A stretch of DNA of 64,000 nucleotides from Diplosphaera chodatii (Eukaryota > Chlorophyta > Trebouxiophyceae > Prasiolales > Stichococcaceae). The DNA is taken from the NCBI GenBank assembly GCA_032358165.1, contig JAALGY010000001.1, positions 2,046,001-2,110,000 on the forward strand. The letters run 5' to 3'. This document shows, one piece after another, positions 43,647 through 56,514 of the stretch; position 1 is the first letter of the stretch; the number at the start of each line of letters is the position of its first letter. Under the pieces are notes generated by a model. That model was not told where the DNA came from and ran no database searches. It saw only the letters and a program-made list of their open reading frames with translations. The position numbers were made by a program, and so were the translations under genes.

Positions 43647-46600
43647 ATGGCCATGCTACTTGTCGATCGTGTGCTCGCCAACGACAGGGCGGCCAACAGA
43701 GGTGAGCAGTTCGCCATGTGTCTGGGTGCGACCCGGAGACATCGTCCACCCGTGTACACTGTACCCACGAACCTTGTCCACACTTGCTGCAGATCTTGCA
43801 GATCTGCTGCAGCGAGTGGACAACCTGCAGTCGCCACAGCTGCCGCATAATGTCAAGGAGGCGCTGCATGCTGCGATGCGGCTCTATGTTTTGCGGAGCA
43901 AGGCCAAGGTGCAGGGAGTGGCCCATGCTTCGACGAGCGATCACGTCTGCAGTGTCCTGTTCATTCGCTGACGTTCTGCTGGACGTCATGACCAGCCTCT
44001 GCCGCGGCTCGTCCACTGTGGTGCAGTCGGGTGTCTGGCAAGATGCTGATGCTCTGCAGGGTCGTGAGGTGGATGAGAAAGCGTGTGTGCTGCTGGACGA
44101 GCTGCTGCCGCTGGGCAGCGCAGTCGATGATGCAAAGCTGCGGCTGCATGTGCCCATCAAGACTGAGGTGAGCACTTGCACGGTACTCCTCCTGGGCGCG
44201 ACATGCCCGACATACCTGCAGGAAGCGCTGCTGCAGCTGCCATGGTCGTCATCAGGCTGTGCTGTTGCTGCTGCAGGTGGCACTGAGGCGGCTGAAGGGT
44301 CTGCGACCGTCATGGCTTGGCTTTGCAGAAGCTGCCGCCCAGCAGTTTTGCTGCGAGGCACAGCCTGACCCAGCAAGGGTCCCGGGTCCTGCGGCGCAGC
44401 AGCAGCCCGATGTGCTGACGTGTGCAGCTAGTGGCGGCAGCAGCAGCGCGCTCGCGGCTGCAGGCCGCTCGCTCGTCGCTGAGGCTGCCGCCGCGTGGCG
44501 GTCAGCAGGCGGTGAGCTCTGTTATGCAGTCACGTACTGTGGAGGCCTGTCGTTCGCGTGTGAGTTCTGAACCAGAGGCCGGATATGTGCCCTTTAGCCC
44601 AGCACAATCAGCTGCAGGCTCGGCGATGCCTTACACACTTGACTAAGTAAAAACACTGACATTGGCTGATATCTGGCAGGTGCGACATATGACTTGACGA
44701 CGGGCCTCAACCCGGCCGGCAGCAGCATCGCGCCCGCTCTGAAGCCGCTGATGCAGCGGCACCAAGACTCTGGGGCGGTCAAAGCCCTGGAAGGTACGCC
44801 TTGACGATGCATGCGCTGTTGATTCATTTTTGGATTTGGGCTGTGCACGTAAGTTCTGCTGAAGCAGGTGGGTGGCCACTCAATTGGGTGGTGTGGGCAA
44901 TGAATCAGTGATGATGCACCTTTGTGTCGTCTGCTTCGCCTTCACGGAGTGAACTGCCTGTCCAGGAGCTGTGGCGGCAGTGCTGCGGGAGCAGCAGGAG
45001 GTGTGTCTGAGGGAGGACCTGCACGACCAGGACCTGCCGTTGGGCGGCAGCACGCCCAGTGTGGACACTCTGCCTGGCGCATCTACTACACCGGCTTCGC
45101 AGCATGCAGCAGACCAAGTTGCTGCAGACGGCGGCAGCGGCGGCGGTGCAAGACGCACGAGCGGGGCATCTACTCTGCCTGACGATCAGCGCCTGCGAGA
45201 CCAGGTGCTGGCAACCTGCACGACCATTTTGGAATGTGTACAGCTGCAGACGCGCCATTGCAGGATGTCGCATCTCAGCTGCAGCCAGCCTGCACAATCC
45301 TGAGTGTGCAAGTCTGCCCCGGACAGGCCACGCTTGATGCGTATCCCTCTCTGCCGCCGGCGCACGCGAGCCCCAGTGGTGCAGACACCCCTGCAAGCCA
45401 GCCATCTGAGGGCGCACAAGTGAGCATGCTTTCGTGCTAGTGTCGTGCAAAGCATAAGCTTTTGCAAGCATTAACACTGATGCCAGTAGCGAGGATGCTC
45501 TAATGCAGCATCTTGCCCAACCAGGCAAATGCACACCATCTTTTGACTCTCACGGCACAGGTACCGGGGATAAGTTGAACACCACTGTCAATAAGCAGGT
45601 GTCATCCCCTGCCGGGACGTCCTTGAGCTTTCGTGCACTGCTACCGCCCAGCGCAGCTGATGCTGCGCCCTCACCAGCCTTTCCACCCCTGCGCCTGGCG
45701 CTGTCAGACACGAGCGCAGACACGCGCAGACGGTCTGCTGCTGGTCGTGGCAGCAGCGGAGCCGCAAGCTCAGCTGCCACTTCGACGCTACGAGGCGGCG
45801 CTGCAGCCGCGAGCGCTCTGCAGCAGGTGCACAGTGTAGCAGTCCGCAGGCATCTGTGTACAGTCAGTCAGCCTGTCAGTCGCCTGAGCACGCAGCTGGA
45901 CTGATGCCTCACAGACTGCTTTGTGACCACCTTGTCGACTCGTGCCAACAGAAGGAAATCGTGCCACCTGACCAGTTGGTGTGTATTAATGTTTCTCCGC
46001 AGGCGCCGCCGGCGAATGCGGTAGTGCGCAAGCCGCAGCCGGCTCGGTCGGAGGAGCTGCTGGCTCAGTTGCAAGCGGCACGAAGGCAACAGCAGCTGTA
46101 CCTGGAGATGCCCAAGCTGAGGCCCACAGCGCCACCAGGGCCGGCTGCAGCGTCCAGTTCTGCTTGGGGCAGCGCCAGCGGTCAGCCGCGCAGCTCAGCG
46201 CCGGTTACGGTGGCCGTCGTCAGCGCATCAGCAGCAGCTGCAGGCAGCCTTCGCGGCAGCGCCATCCCAGCAGACGAGTTCGAATTCATGCCAGATGTTG
46301 ACGAAGTGCTGCCCGCCAGTGCTGCTGCAGGCGGCAACAGATCTGTCGTATCGTTCAGGACTCAGGACAAAGCACAGGCTGCTGGAATCGCGGCTGCAGC
46401 AGCTGCTCCTGTCGCAGCGCAGCCTGCCGCTGCTGTGGCCGTTAACCTGACCACTACAAGCCGGCCTTCAGCACCCGCCCAGCAGCTGCTGCCAGACGCC
46501 GGACCAAGCCTGCACGGTGCCCCGTCCGATGCTGCTGCTCCCTCTGTGCAGCTTGCGCAGGCGTCAGCTGACGCTGGCGTGGGCAAGTCCATTGGGCCCC

Positions 46601-49600
46601 TGGTCGAACATGCGGCGTCAGATGCTGCAGCGACTGCCGAGGGGACTTTGGCCAGCGCCGCTGATATTCCTGGTACTGAGGCGCCAGATGCGGAGCAGCC
46701 CACAGCTGACATTCCTGAGGCCCAGGTGGTGGAGCCTGCAGCTGCGCAGCTGCAGTCGACGAAGGTGGTGCAGCCTGCAGCGGTCCCCGCCACAGACGTG
46801 CCAGAGCCCCAGGCGGCAGATGAGTCGCCAGCTGCGCCGCGAGCGACAGAGCCGGCAAACCAGGTGGACAGCGCCATGGCGCCAGTGCTGCACGAGCTCC
46901 CAGCAAGTGCGGCGGCAGCGGACACAGCGGCGACTGTGCCAGCCACGCAGCTGGCCTCAGAGCTCCAGGCGACACAGGTGCAGACAGCCGCAGATGAGGC
47001 AGCCACCAGCCTGCCAGCTGAGGAGCCTCAAGTCACAGTAGACTCGCCACGGCAGGGCCCTGGCTCGCCAATCATTCTCAGCAGCAGCGACGACGAGCAG
47101 CAGCCGGAGCCAGCGCAGCAGCCCGAAGCTCAGGCAGCTGCTCCGCCGCCGCAGCCCGCTGGTGAGGCAGCGCCAGCGGCAGGGTCCCCTGCTGCAGCGC
47201 CGCGGGCTGGCCGTGCGGCGGCAGCAGCAGCACCGGACGGCGACGACGATGGCCTGTCGTCGTCCGGCAGCGGCTTCGTGTCTGCGCAGGAGCATGGTGG
47301 CGACAGCGCTTCGGGCTCTGTGTACACTGACGCCCACACCTTTGCACAGTCGTCAGACGCGCACGGCAGCACCGTCGACCAGGCGTCCCCACAAAAGCCG
47401 CAGCGGCGCCCGGCCAGCACCAAGCAGTCGGCCACCCTGCAGCGGCAGCCTGCAGTCGCAGCAGAGGCTGACAGCAGCAGCCAGGAGACGCGGCCGCTGC
47501 TCACTGAGGGAGCCGCAGATGCTGAGGTCCAACAGCAGGTGCAGCAGAAACCAGAGGGCCAGTTGCAAGGTGAGCCACTGTCTCCCATGTGCTGCCGCCC
47601 GCTGCACCTGCTCAGGGGAACCGGGCCTGGCAGAGGGTGTGGCAGGAATGCGTGCGCATGCACGTCTCACCCCATTGCACCGCCTTGCCAGTTCCACCTG
47701 CTGGCAGCAAGGTCTATGCCACGCCAGCGCCAACTGCGTGCGAGTGTGGTATCTGATCGCAATTCCTTTTGCTGCAGGCGCTGAACAGCCAGAAGCAGCA
47801 CCCGCATCCGAAGTCCAGCCAGCGCAGCGGCTGGCCGAGCCTTCGCTCAGCACCCAGGCTGCTCCATCACCAGCGGCAGCACCCACTGATACACCGGCTG
47901 CAGCCCCTGCTGCGGGCACAGCAGCATCGCCTGCGAGCCATGCCGCCGGCACCTCAGCAGAGCCTGCTGCCGCCCAGCCAGCGGCCAGTGATTTGGACTC
48001 TGAGCTGCCTCCGCTGCCGGACGCCCCCGAAGACAGCGACTTGGATGGCGAGTATGGCAGTGGTACACCAGCTGCGCACGCGGGCGCTGAAGGCCAGGAG
48101 CAGGCAGCAGGCGCGGAGGAGCCACAGCGCAGCTCGACACCGCCAGTGGATCTGCAGCCCCCAAACCGCCATGCTGCCAAGCGCAAGCGCCTGCGGAGTG
48201 CCGCTGAAGGTGTGGCATCTCCAGCTGCATGTTTGATGCAGCTGTGTTATGCGGCCAGGTCCAGCTGCTTCTGCCAAGGATTGTCATGCAGCATGCATGC
48301 CTGCATGCTCAGCGCCTGTATCAGGCAGCAACATGCGGCCCTCAGCATGACACTCGTGCTGCAACTGTCTGCATATCAATGGAACCTGCTTGCTGACTCG
48401 ATGCAAGCTGTTCTGCGTGTGGCTGTGCTGATCACCTTGTAGCATGCCATGTGCTACTAGTTACTTAGCCTGTGCATCTGTGGCAGGTGCTGATGATGAT
48501 GAGCCACCGGCGCAGCGAACAAGGCCCGCTCCAGAGGCGCACCCAGTGTCAGCCAGTGTGTTGCACCACACTCCAACAGCTGGTGAGACAGCTGCCTTTG
48601 CTTTTAGCGTGCAGCCCGTGCACGGTTGCACCTGCTCATCCCATGCTCTTACTGGAGCTCATGCTGCTGAGCAGAGTTGTCATCCCCTTGGCAGGGGCGG
48701 AAAACTCTGCGCTTCGCGCTATGGACCACCGCGCGGCGAGGCCTGCTACAGGGGCAACTCCGGCAGCAGCCGGCACACCGCAGCAGACTCCAGCGCCTGG
48801 TGCAGCAGCTGTACTCTTGTTCATGTGATGAGGCCATGCGCAACTGCACCTTGTTGATTCTTTGCAGCAGCTGCTGCATAGTGGCGCTCATGCTATTCTG
48901 GACAGTGTGTCATCCTATCGTCATTGTCTGGCAGGAGCGAGAACCTCCGTGCTTCCTGCACTGGACCACAGCCCGGCAAGGCCGCCTACACAGGCAGCCC
49001 CAGTAGCAGCCGGCACACCGCAGCAGAATCCAGCATCCGGTGAGACAGCAGCACTCGTGTTACATGCAAAGCCCGTGCAGACTTGCCTCTGGTCATTCCG
49101 TGCAACAGCAGCTGCTTACTGGCGCTCATGCTGTGCTGAGCATAGCTGTCATCCTCTTGGCAGGGGCGAAGGACTCTGTGTATCGGTGGATGGACCACCG
49201 CACAGCGCGGCCGCCTGCAGATGCTGCAGGTGTTGCTGCATCACATGCTGAGCCCAGTCTAGCAGTACAGCAGGGAGCAGCACAGCAGCTCTTACTGAGC
49301 AAAATGCCTGGTCCTCAACGAGCAAGCCAAGCACATTGCTGCAACGATGTTTTGTCACCTTCTCTGTTGCAGGTGCAGGATTGCCAGTCTCACCTGCCGT
49401 GGGCAGTGCCGACTCGAGCGACGATGACCGTAGGCCAGAAGCCAACAGGAGGTAAGCAGCCTGTCATCCTGGCTAATCTATTATAGATTTGTTTGGCAAT
49501 ACCATCACCAGCCGCCGCAAGCACAATAGCATGGGTCATGACTGTCTGGTGCTGACTGTCGGTTATGTATGGGTCATGACTGTCTGGTGCTGACGCTCTG

Positions 49601-52600
49601 ATGTTTCATCTGCCTGCAGAGATGCGGCAGGCTCCCAGCCGCAGCGTCGACACAGCGCAGTGGCAGGCTCACCTCAGCAGCGTCAACCCAATGTGATTGC
49701 AACCCCAGCATCGCAGCGTCAGAACACTGCAGCAGTTGCATCACCGCCGCAGCGCCAACTCGGTGCAGCAGCAACCCCGGCACAGCAGCGTCAACCGAGT
49801 GCAGCAGCAGCCTCGCCGCAACAGTATCAACACCATGCAGCAGGGACGCCCGCGTCGCAGCGTCAACCAAGTGCAGCAGCGGCCTCGCCGCAGCGGTATC
49901 AGGCCGCTGCAGCGGCAACGCCTGCATCGCAGCGTCAGCATCGCGCAGCGGCAGCTGGCTTGCCTGGGTACATCCCCGAGCGGCTGAGGTCCGACGACGA
50001 CCTGTGCACGGTGCCGTTCCACCGCAGGGACCCCGCCAAGCACCGGGTGGAGATGGCGCCCGGGAAAAGACTCATGGTGCGGGCCCAGCGTCCTGCCATG
50101 CACGCACTGTGCCTGCCTCTGCCCGAATTGCTGGTCAACTGCTTGAGTCAAGCAGACGTGGATCAGCACATACCTGCGCCGTGTGATGAGACTGTTGGCA
50201 GCAAACATTATCACGTGCGTACACAAGCACCGTTCACCATGTGGCAGGTGTCGGAGCTCACCCCGCAACAGGCAGGCGAGCTGCTGGACGCACGAGGCAA
50301 AGGCGCAGGGAAGCCGACCGACATAGTGTATGCGCTGCGCCTGCAAGCTGGGAGAAAGCTTTTGAGCAAGGACGCAATAGCCAGGGCGCGGCGGAAGCTG
50401 CGCCATGCCGAGGAGGAAGCCGCCGCGGCGCAGCGGCCGCAGCCGGCGGCGCCCCCGCAGCAGCGTGCTCAGCCAGTGCCGCGCCCCGGCGGCGCTGCGG
50501 CGGCAGCCACGCCCGCCGCCGCCAGGCACCCCGCGCTGCCCCTGCCCCGCTCGGCCGTGGGTGCCGACCCCCTTGCTGCGCCAGGGGCCTCCCCGGTGCA
50601 GGCGGCTGCCGAAACCCTGGCGCGTGCGACGTGGCGGAATTTAGGGTGCGGCGCGCGGGTGGCCGTGGACAGCTCCGACGACGCGCTGGCTGCTGCGGTG
50701 CTGGCCACGGCCGACGGGGGCGGCACGCCGCCGCACCCCGGCCTGGTGCAGGTGGCGGTGCAGCGGGTGCGCGAGTGGGGGTCGCCCGGCGCAGCGGCCG
50801 CGGCGCCCAGGACAGCTGGCAGGCTGCCGGCGGCGGCTGCGGGACTGCCTCTGCCGCCGCCCCCGTGGTCGGCGCCAGCTCAGCGGTTGTCAGCTGCAGC
50901 CCCGGGCGCAGCGCAGCCTTCGCCGCAGCGGACCGGGCCTGGGCTCAGCCTGCTGCAGAGCCCGCTGCAACGCCAGGCGCCAGGGGCGACCATGCACGGT
51001 AAGTGGCTCACGGGAGCTGAGCATCGGGACTCAAAGTTTTGGGTCACCTGCAAACCTGAGCTGCAACCATGAGCTGGCGGCGCTCTTGCTGGCCAGCTGT
51101 GATCTGCACCATACCGCTCCCCAACCCCTGCCAGCATGACCGCCCCAACCAGCCCCAACTGCCCCAACTGCAGGTGCAGGGCGCCCCCAGCAGCCTCCTG
51201 GTGCTGGCCAGACGCGCGCTGCCGAGCTGCCCCTGCCGGCGCACAACATCTGGCGGCCGCAGAGCAATGCAGGTGCCCGGCCGCAGGCGCCCAGCGCGCA
51301 GCAGCCGCCGCAGTCTGCGTGGCCGATGCCGCAGCAGCACCGCTGGCCTACCCAGTCTCCAAACAGTGCGCCGCCGCGGCCTGCTGCCGCCGGTGGCCGC
51401 GCCGCCGAGCCAAACGTGTGGCGGGCTCCCGTGCTGCAGCCGCCGCAGACCGCCCCAAGCACACGGCCGCAGGCGACGACTCAGCAGCTGCCGCTGCCAG
51501 CGTGGGCCCCACAGCCGCCGCAGGGCCGGCCTCGGCAGCCCCAGCCTGCTGCAGCGGCTGCGCCCTCCGGCGCTGAAAGGTGCAGTGCTTGATTGCTGGC
51601 AATCAGTAGTGAACCTGACATTCCTGCACACCTGTTTGTGCACTTTGTGTTGACCACACTCATCAGATGCCATACTTGCACTTCACTGCCGTTCTTTGTG
51701 AGGAGTGGTAAGCTCCAGTGCAACTGTTGGCATGATCGACGCGACTACGCTGCACTCAGGCTGGAGGCAGGCGAGGCCATTGGTGCTGTCGTGCGGGGCG
51801 ATAGTCGCTCGGCAGTGGTGACTGCCAAAGAGGCTCTACGCTATGCGGTGCGTTGCGCTGCCCATCCGAAACTGCATTGTCAGTCGTTCGTCAACATGAA
51901 GCTAGTGAGTGTTACCCGACCTTCAAGGCGGTGACACAGCCATGACTGGCCCAGCAGCTTGGGCTCTCAGACGTCCCGTTATTCTGTACGTTGCGCACAG
52001 CACGCTGTGAAACAGGTGCGAGCTGCTGTGCAGGGGATCCACGGGCAGGTGCCCCTGGCGACGGTTGTGCCGCCATCCATGATGCAAGCACAGCAGCGCC
52101 TCGTGCAGCGGCAGCGGTGCGGCCCCAGGCAGACGCAGCGCTGCAGACTGCCTGTATGTTCAACAGCAGACAGCCTCTTCACTGCTGATTTCCACTGTCT
52201 CATGCCACTGCAAGTAGGTCAAACCCATACGCGATGTGTTTTCAGGGAGCTGGACATGACCGGGGTTGCCAGGCACCAGGCGCCTGCGGCGGGCGTGGCC
52301 GCAGGTGCTCATATTCCGTTCGTACCCATGACTCTTTGTTGAATACACGATCCATAACTAGTGTCTCCTCCCCAGCAACGAGTCCCTGCTGTCACCGTCC
52401 AACATCAAAAAGTGTGACATTTTTGTTGTAGCAGGTGCCATCAGCGTAGCAGCAGGGGCAGGCAGTGCGGGACATGCTGCAGGGCCTGCAGGCGGGGGCG
52501 CATCTGTTCCAGAAGCGGCGCCGTCACCAGGCGAGTGTCGCACTGAACGCTGCTGCAGGCTGATGGCCATAAGGGACCTACAACTACTATGCAACCACCT

Positions 52601-54082
52601 GTTACACAAACATGTACAATTCTAGGATGTAGTGCCACTGCTGATGGCATGCGGGAGCTGTTGGGCAATGGCGGTGATGACATAGTGTGGTTGGCTCTCG
52701 ACTATGGCCGCTGCGACTCACGGGTGGTTGATGGTGCACTGCAGCCAAGCGTAAGTGGCAGGGCCTGTCGGCGAACATGGCCAAAGGCACCGCCTACGCC
52801 CTGACCGAGGCTGCAAAGCCACCTGCAGCTGCTCCACCACCCGCCGCCGCCGCCGCTGCAGCCCCCGCCGTCGCCGCTCCTGCCGCCGCCGCCGCTGCCG
52901 GTGGCGCCAGAGCAGCTGCTGAGCGGCCGCAGCTTCCGCTGGCGGCGCCGCAGCAGCGTCAGCGCAGTACGCGGCCTGCGTCGGGCGCTGGCCTGCCTGC
53001 TGGCCAGGCAGCGGCAGCGCAGCAGCCGCAGACGGTGGCGCAGCAGCCGCCGCCGGTCTCCACACCCCGCACCCCTGTTGCGAGACTGCAGGTGGGCTGG
53101 GCAAGCCAAGCGACATTTCTGCATGCCTGCTCAGGTCATGTACATGATCAAATGCCGTCTTCTGAACAGCTGTTTAGGTCTATAGGTCGAAAGAGCAAAT
53201 ACAGGGTCGATCGAATAGTATGTTGCGCCTTGCAGGACTCCTTTGATGCGTGCGCCGAGGGACCCAGCGAGGTGGCGCTGCCGCTTGTTGGCGACGTCTA
53301 TGTGTTTCAAGAGAGCGATGAGGAGGCGGGGCCTGAGGACGCCCGGCCTGCCAAGCGTCGCCGCACCAGCAGCAGGTGCCCCTGATACCGGTGCGGCGCA
53401 GTGTCCTGCAACGGGCGTGACCCGTCCGCCCTGCTGCTCTGAGCTGCAGACAGGCAGCCGAACATTCGAAGGGGGGTTACACGGGGCTTGCAGTTATAGG
53501 ACTGAATGTGATGACAGGAATCCTGTGATAGCTGTTCCTGAACATTTGGCAGACAAGTTTCTCGTCCTGCTGCGCAGCTGCTGTCGCCCCATGCCACTGT
53601 TGCGTATGCGGCATCGGTGCAGAGTGTTGAATGCCAGAGGGATGTGTGGTCTCGAGGCTTCGATCCCAGATACCCATCACAGTAGATCTCGTCATGCAGG
53701 AGGCAGCGGCAGTCTGGCGCCGCTGAAGGAGGCAGCGACCCTGGCACTGGCGCAGGCCCCGTCAGCCAGGGACGGCGCCGCGAGGCCAGCGCAAGACAGC
53801 AGCAGCAGCAGCAGCCGGTCGGCGGCAACGGCGGCGCTGAGGCGGCAACAGCCGCAGACAGCGACGACTGGACGAAGCCACACCACTCAGCGAGGAAGCG
53901 CCGCCGGGGCGATGGCGGGGCAGCAGGTGTCGACGATGGTCTGACGTGCACTCGGTCGTTCATGCTGTACTTCAATGCTGCTGGCACATTGGCCATGTAC
54001 AAAAACACCCTCAGCTTCCACTAAAAATGCCTTTGATCGTGCAGGCTGGGTCGTAGAGGACCTGCTGCGGCCACGGAGATGA
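43647..54082 (+). CDS. Very long low-complexity (Ala/Gln/Pro/Ser-rich) protein, function unknown
   Basis: Start proposed at 43647 (MAMLLVDRVLANDRAANR). Early exons look folded: DLADLLQRVDNLQSPQLPHN...VLRSKAK, DVLLDVMTSLCRGSSTVV, VALRRLKGLRPSWLGFAEAA. From 46005 to 47572 one exon is almost all Ala/Gln/Pro/Ser with acidic patches (SSSDDEQQ). From 47572 to 51905 the exon joins hold phase: the DSDLDGEYGSGT and HAAKRKRLRS exon, the repeated 1-1 exons (48487-49229), a 24-residue repeat, then a more ordered part (RSDDDLCTVPFHRRDPAKHR, PFTMWQVSELTPQQAGELLD, KPTDIVYALRLQAGRKLLSK). An exon at about 51666-51907 has RCHTCTSLP...LQCNCWHDRR, a possible zinc site. The end has ARPAKRRRTSS, DSDDWTKPHHSARKRRRGD and VEDLLRPRR with the stop at 54080-54082. 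Basic KRKR/KRRR patches suggest a nuclear protein. Exons at 45240-45950 and 52000-52780 are unresolved, so two genes are possible. Confidence 0.6.
48487..49229 (+). repeat. Tandemly duplicated phase-1 exons with flanking introns
   Basis: Exons 48487-48582, 48695-48799, 48935-49039 and 49164-49229 all start and end in phase 1. The last three share the pattern A-(2-4)-S-(hydrophobic)...(M/L)DHR/S-x-ARP and, in two of them, AAGTPQQ(T/N)PA. Introns are also alike: GTGAGACAGC starts, GCTCATGCTGxTGAGCA near the end, and TTGGCAG or CTGGCAG acceptors. Confidence 0.88.
49532..49594. repeat. Two-copy 38-bp intronic repeat
   Basis: TGGGTCATGACTGTCTGGTG occurs at 49532 and again at 49570, 38 bp apart, immediately upstream of the exon that carries the 24-residue repeat. 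Confidence 0.85.
49669..49956 (+). repeat. Four-copy 72-bp (24-residue) coding tandem repeat
   Basis: Units start at 49669, 49741, 49813 and 49885. Each reads SP-(Q/P)-(Q/R)-(R/Y)-Q, a short variable part, ATPA or GTPA, then (S/Q)QRQ, a variable pair and an Ala tail. The period is exact at 72 bp. Confidence 0.93.
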
Positions 54083-54796
54083 CTTCACTGATGTTTGTGA
54101 CGCTCTTACAGCGCTCGTCAGCAATGCATTGTGTGACTTCAACTGGTTTTTGTACCTGCACCACATACCTGGCCATGGTGCACTGGGTTGGATTGCTGCT
54201 GTCTTTGCCAGTGATCTGTTACTTGTCTACAGCTGCCTGCTGGTTGTTTCTTGGTCTGTAATTTGAGCAAACGCTGGCTCCTTTCTTGCAACCTGACAGC
54301 CTACCGCCAAAGTTTCCGCAGCTGGCCTTGTCAGAACAGCCGATCAGGCCTGATTCGACAATTGGGCACTGTGAAGGTGTTGCATTGTATGCCGCGAAAC
54401 GTTGGGCTCAGCCTTCAGACCTGATTGCTCTGAAGTGCCACCTGCTCTGCACTTACACTCACCAGCAGGTCGAAAGTTTTGAGCTTGTGCGCTGCTGTCT
54501 TGGTGCGCACCGTGCGCATCTGCAGCCAGCAGATCTGCACAGCCGTACTCAGCATTGGTACCTACCTGGTCCTTTCTTCCGCCTGACTGCACTGTGCTAC
54601 ATGCCTGATCGATGGTGCATGAGGTGGTAACGGGCCTGACGCAATTGCATGGGAGAGCTGCAAATAGAGCGGTGACGGTGCATCACCGCACCACACAATG
54701 GGAGGCCACAGCCCCCTGACATTTCATGCAGGCCTAAAGCTGTGTTGAACGCATGTACAGGAAAGCAGAATCCAAGGAGCAGTGGTGACCAGCAGA
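54083..54796. other. Intergenic region
   Basis: 714 bp between two plus-strand genes. A hydrophobic open frame at 54079-54261 starts across the giant gene's stop codon and is probably chance. No supported gene was seen. Confidence 0.5.
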
Positions 54797-55911
54797 ATGA
54801 TGGCGCAGCAGCTCATGGGCCGTGGTCCCGCACCCCTGCGGCGGGCGATGGCATCCGCCGCCCGCAACGCATCAGACTCCATGAGGGTCGAGTCTGGCTT
54901 CGTGTCTGCTGGCTGGTGCGCCACGCTAGAAACCTAATCACACTGCAGTAGTGCAACCCTCTGCTGCACGATCCACCCTGTATCTGCTGCGTAAGGCAGG
55001 GGTCCTGTGCTCTGTGCATAGCAGATCTTCTGCAGGTGAGGCCATGCAAACGGACTCGTCATGTGCATGATCTTCTCAACACACGCAGGTGCATCGGGCT
55101 GGCGGCGTTCACGGCGGGCTACTGCTTCGGGCGCGTGCAGGGGACGTCCGAGGCGGAGCGCCACCGCGACAAGGAGATGCGCGCCTGGGAGAAGAGCCAG
55201 CAGGTGTGCAGTCGAAAGATTCAAAAGAGTCGAAAGATTCAAAAGAGTCAAAGAGTCAGACTGCACTGTGCAGCGAGACTCAAAGGGAAAAGAGTCTAGT
55301 CACACACACAGTAGTGGATAGGCTGCTGTTGACCTTTAGGGTGGCCACCTGTCGTGCCAGAGCCCCGTCCTGACCAGAGCAGGGAATGGCATGAACCTAC
55401 TCCCTGAAGGGTGTTGCTGTAAGGTGTTGTGGTTGGCACATGGGTGCGGTGTCCGCGTTCAAACTCGACGGTGCTATGGTGCTGTGCATGAGCACCGTCT
55501 GTTGGGTGCGCATGCAGGCGCAGCTGGAGGCGGCCATCGCCAGCACGCACGCCCACATCGATGCGCACAACGCCGAGGTGAGTGTCTGGCAAGAAAGTGC
55601 AGGACTGCAGGTGCACAACCACTGCATGTTGCAGCAGAGTCCAGTGCCAGGTCTGCAGCGGTGGCGCTGCCGCACCAGCTGCGGCTGGCAAGCCACGTTG
55701 CTAGAAAGATGGACAAGATAGGCTGCAGGGGCTGTGCCAGTCAAACCATGTCCATGGATGCATACAAGCTGTGAACAGTTGGAGGCCATGCCGCATGCGG
55801 TTTCCTGTGCAGGTTGCGGAGCTGCTGGCACGCGCCGGCCTGTGGGAGCCCTACCAGGACTTCATGAAGGACAGGCAGGACGCTCGCAACAGGCGCAGGG
55901 ACAGCGAGTAG
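54797..55911 (+). CDS. Small, probably mitochondrial, single-span protein; family not recognised
   Basis: Four exons in phase. The first starts MMAQQLMGRGPAPLRRAMAS then AARNASDSMRV (ATG 54797 or 54800), an Arg/Ala/Ser leader of mitochondrial type. The second (about 55090-55203) gives CIGLAAFTAGYCFGRVQGTS, a hydrophobic segment, then RHRDKEMRAWEKSQQ. The third (about 55516-55577) gives AQLEAAIASTHAHIDAHNAE. The fourth (about 55813-55911) gives VAELLARAGLWEPYQDFMKD then RQDARNRRRDSE and stop. So the protein is a leader, one membrane span, and a charged helical tail of about 80 residues. The consistent phases and composition support a real gene. I cannot name its function. Confidence 0.72.
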
Positions 55912-56514
55912 TCGCCGTGCGGGCTGGATCTGCCATGATCGGCACAGCCGCCTTGCACGCACTAAGCGGACGCTGGCATACACGCATACCATCTGCCTGT
56001 TGGGTAGGGTCGCTGTTGACGAAGATGGCGTTGGAACAGCTTGGTGATCCAAAAAGCATCAGATAGTAGGCGCTATAAGTTCCATGGGCGTACTGTGGCG
56101 TGTGTTGGAGCTGATGATTGCACGCTCCTACGAGCGTCATGAAGCAGCTGAGTCGCCTGTCACCTCTTCAGGACAGGCAATACTTTCAAGGTGCGATGTT
56201 GAGTACGCGCGTCAAGCTCTTGCATCTGCAATTGTTCGTGCATGTCTGACGCTGTCTGACAGCCCCAGAAGCCAAACATGTCCTATTTGAAGTTCGCATG
56301 CATTCCGTGGGCGTGTTTGGTCTCAACACGCAAGTAAGCATCTATCATAGCGTAAAACTACTAGAATGGCAAGGTGTGACCACCTCTTGCCCACGGATGT
56401 GCAGCTCACCCCGATCAGGATGGCATCCCGCCCCGTATGATGCGCTTACAGCGGCGGCTGCAAAGTCACCAAGTCGTGATGCCCACTGAACCAGTACAAA
56501 CAATGCCAAATGCC
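55912..56514. other. Intergenic region
   Basis: 603 bp between two plus-strand genes, holding the 3' end of the small mitochondrial protein transcript and the promoter of U-box gene B. No further feature was recognised. Confidence 0.5.

Noticed and set aside
46362..47006. 214-residue antisense open frame (-)
   Set aside because: It is the mirror of the Ala/Gln-rich exon of the giant gene. GC-rich codons without stops on both strands explain it, and there is no motif or start context.
53640..53675. tRNA-like GCTTCGATCCCAG string
   Set aside because: No matching acceptor stem, anticodon arm or D-arm could be drawn. No tRNA or rRNA gene was found elsewhere in the window.
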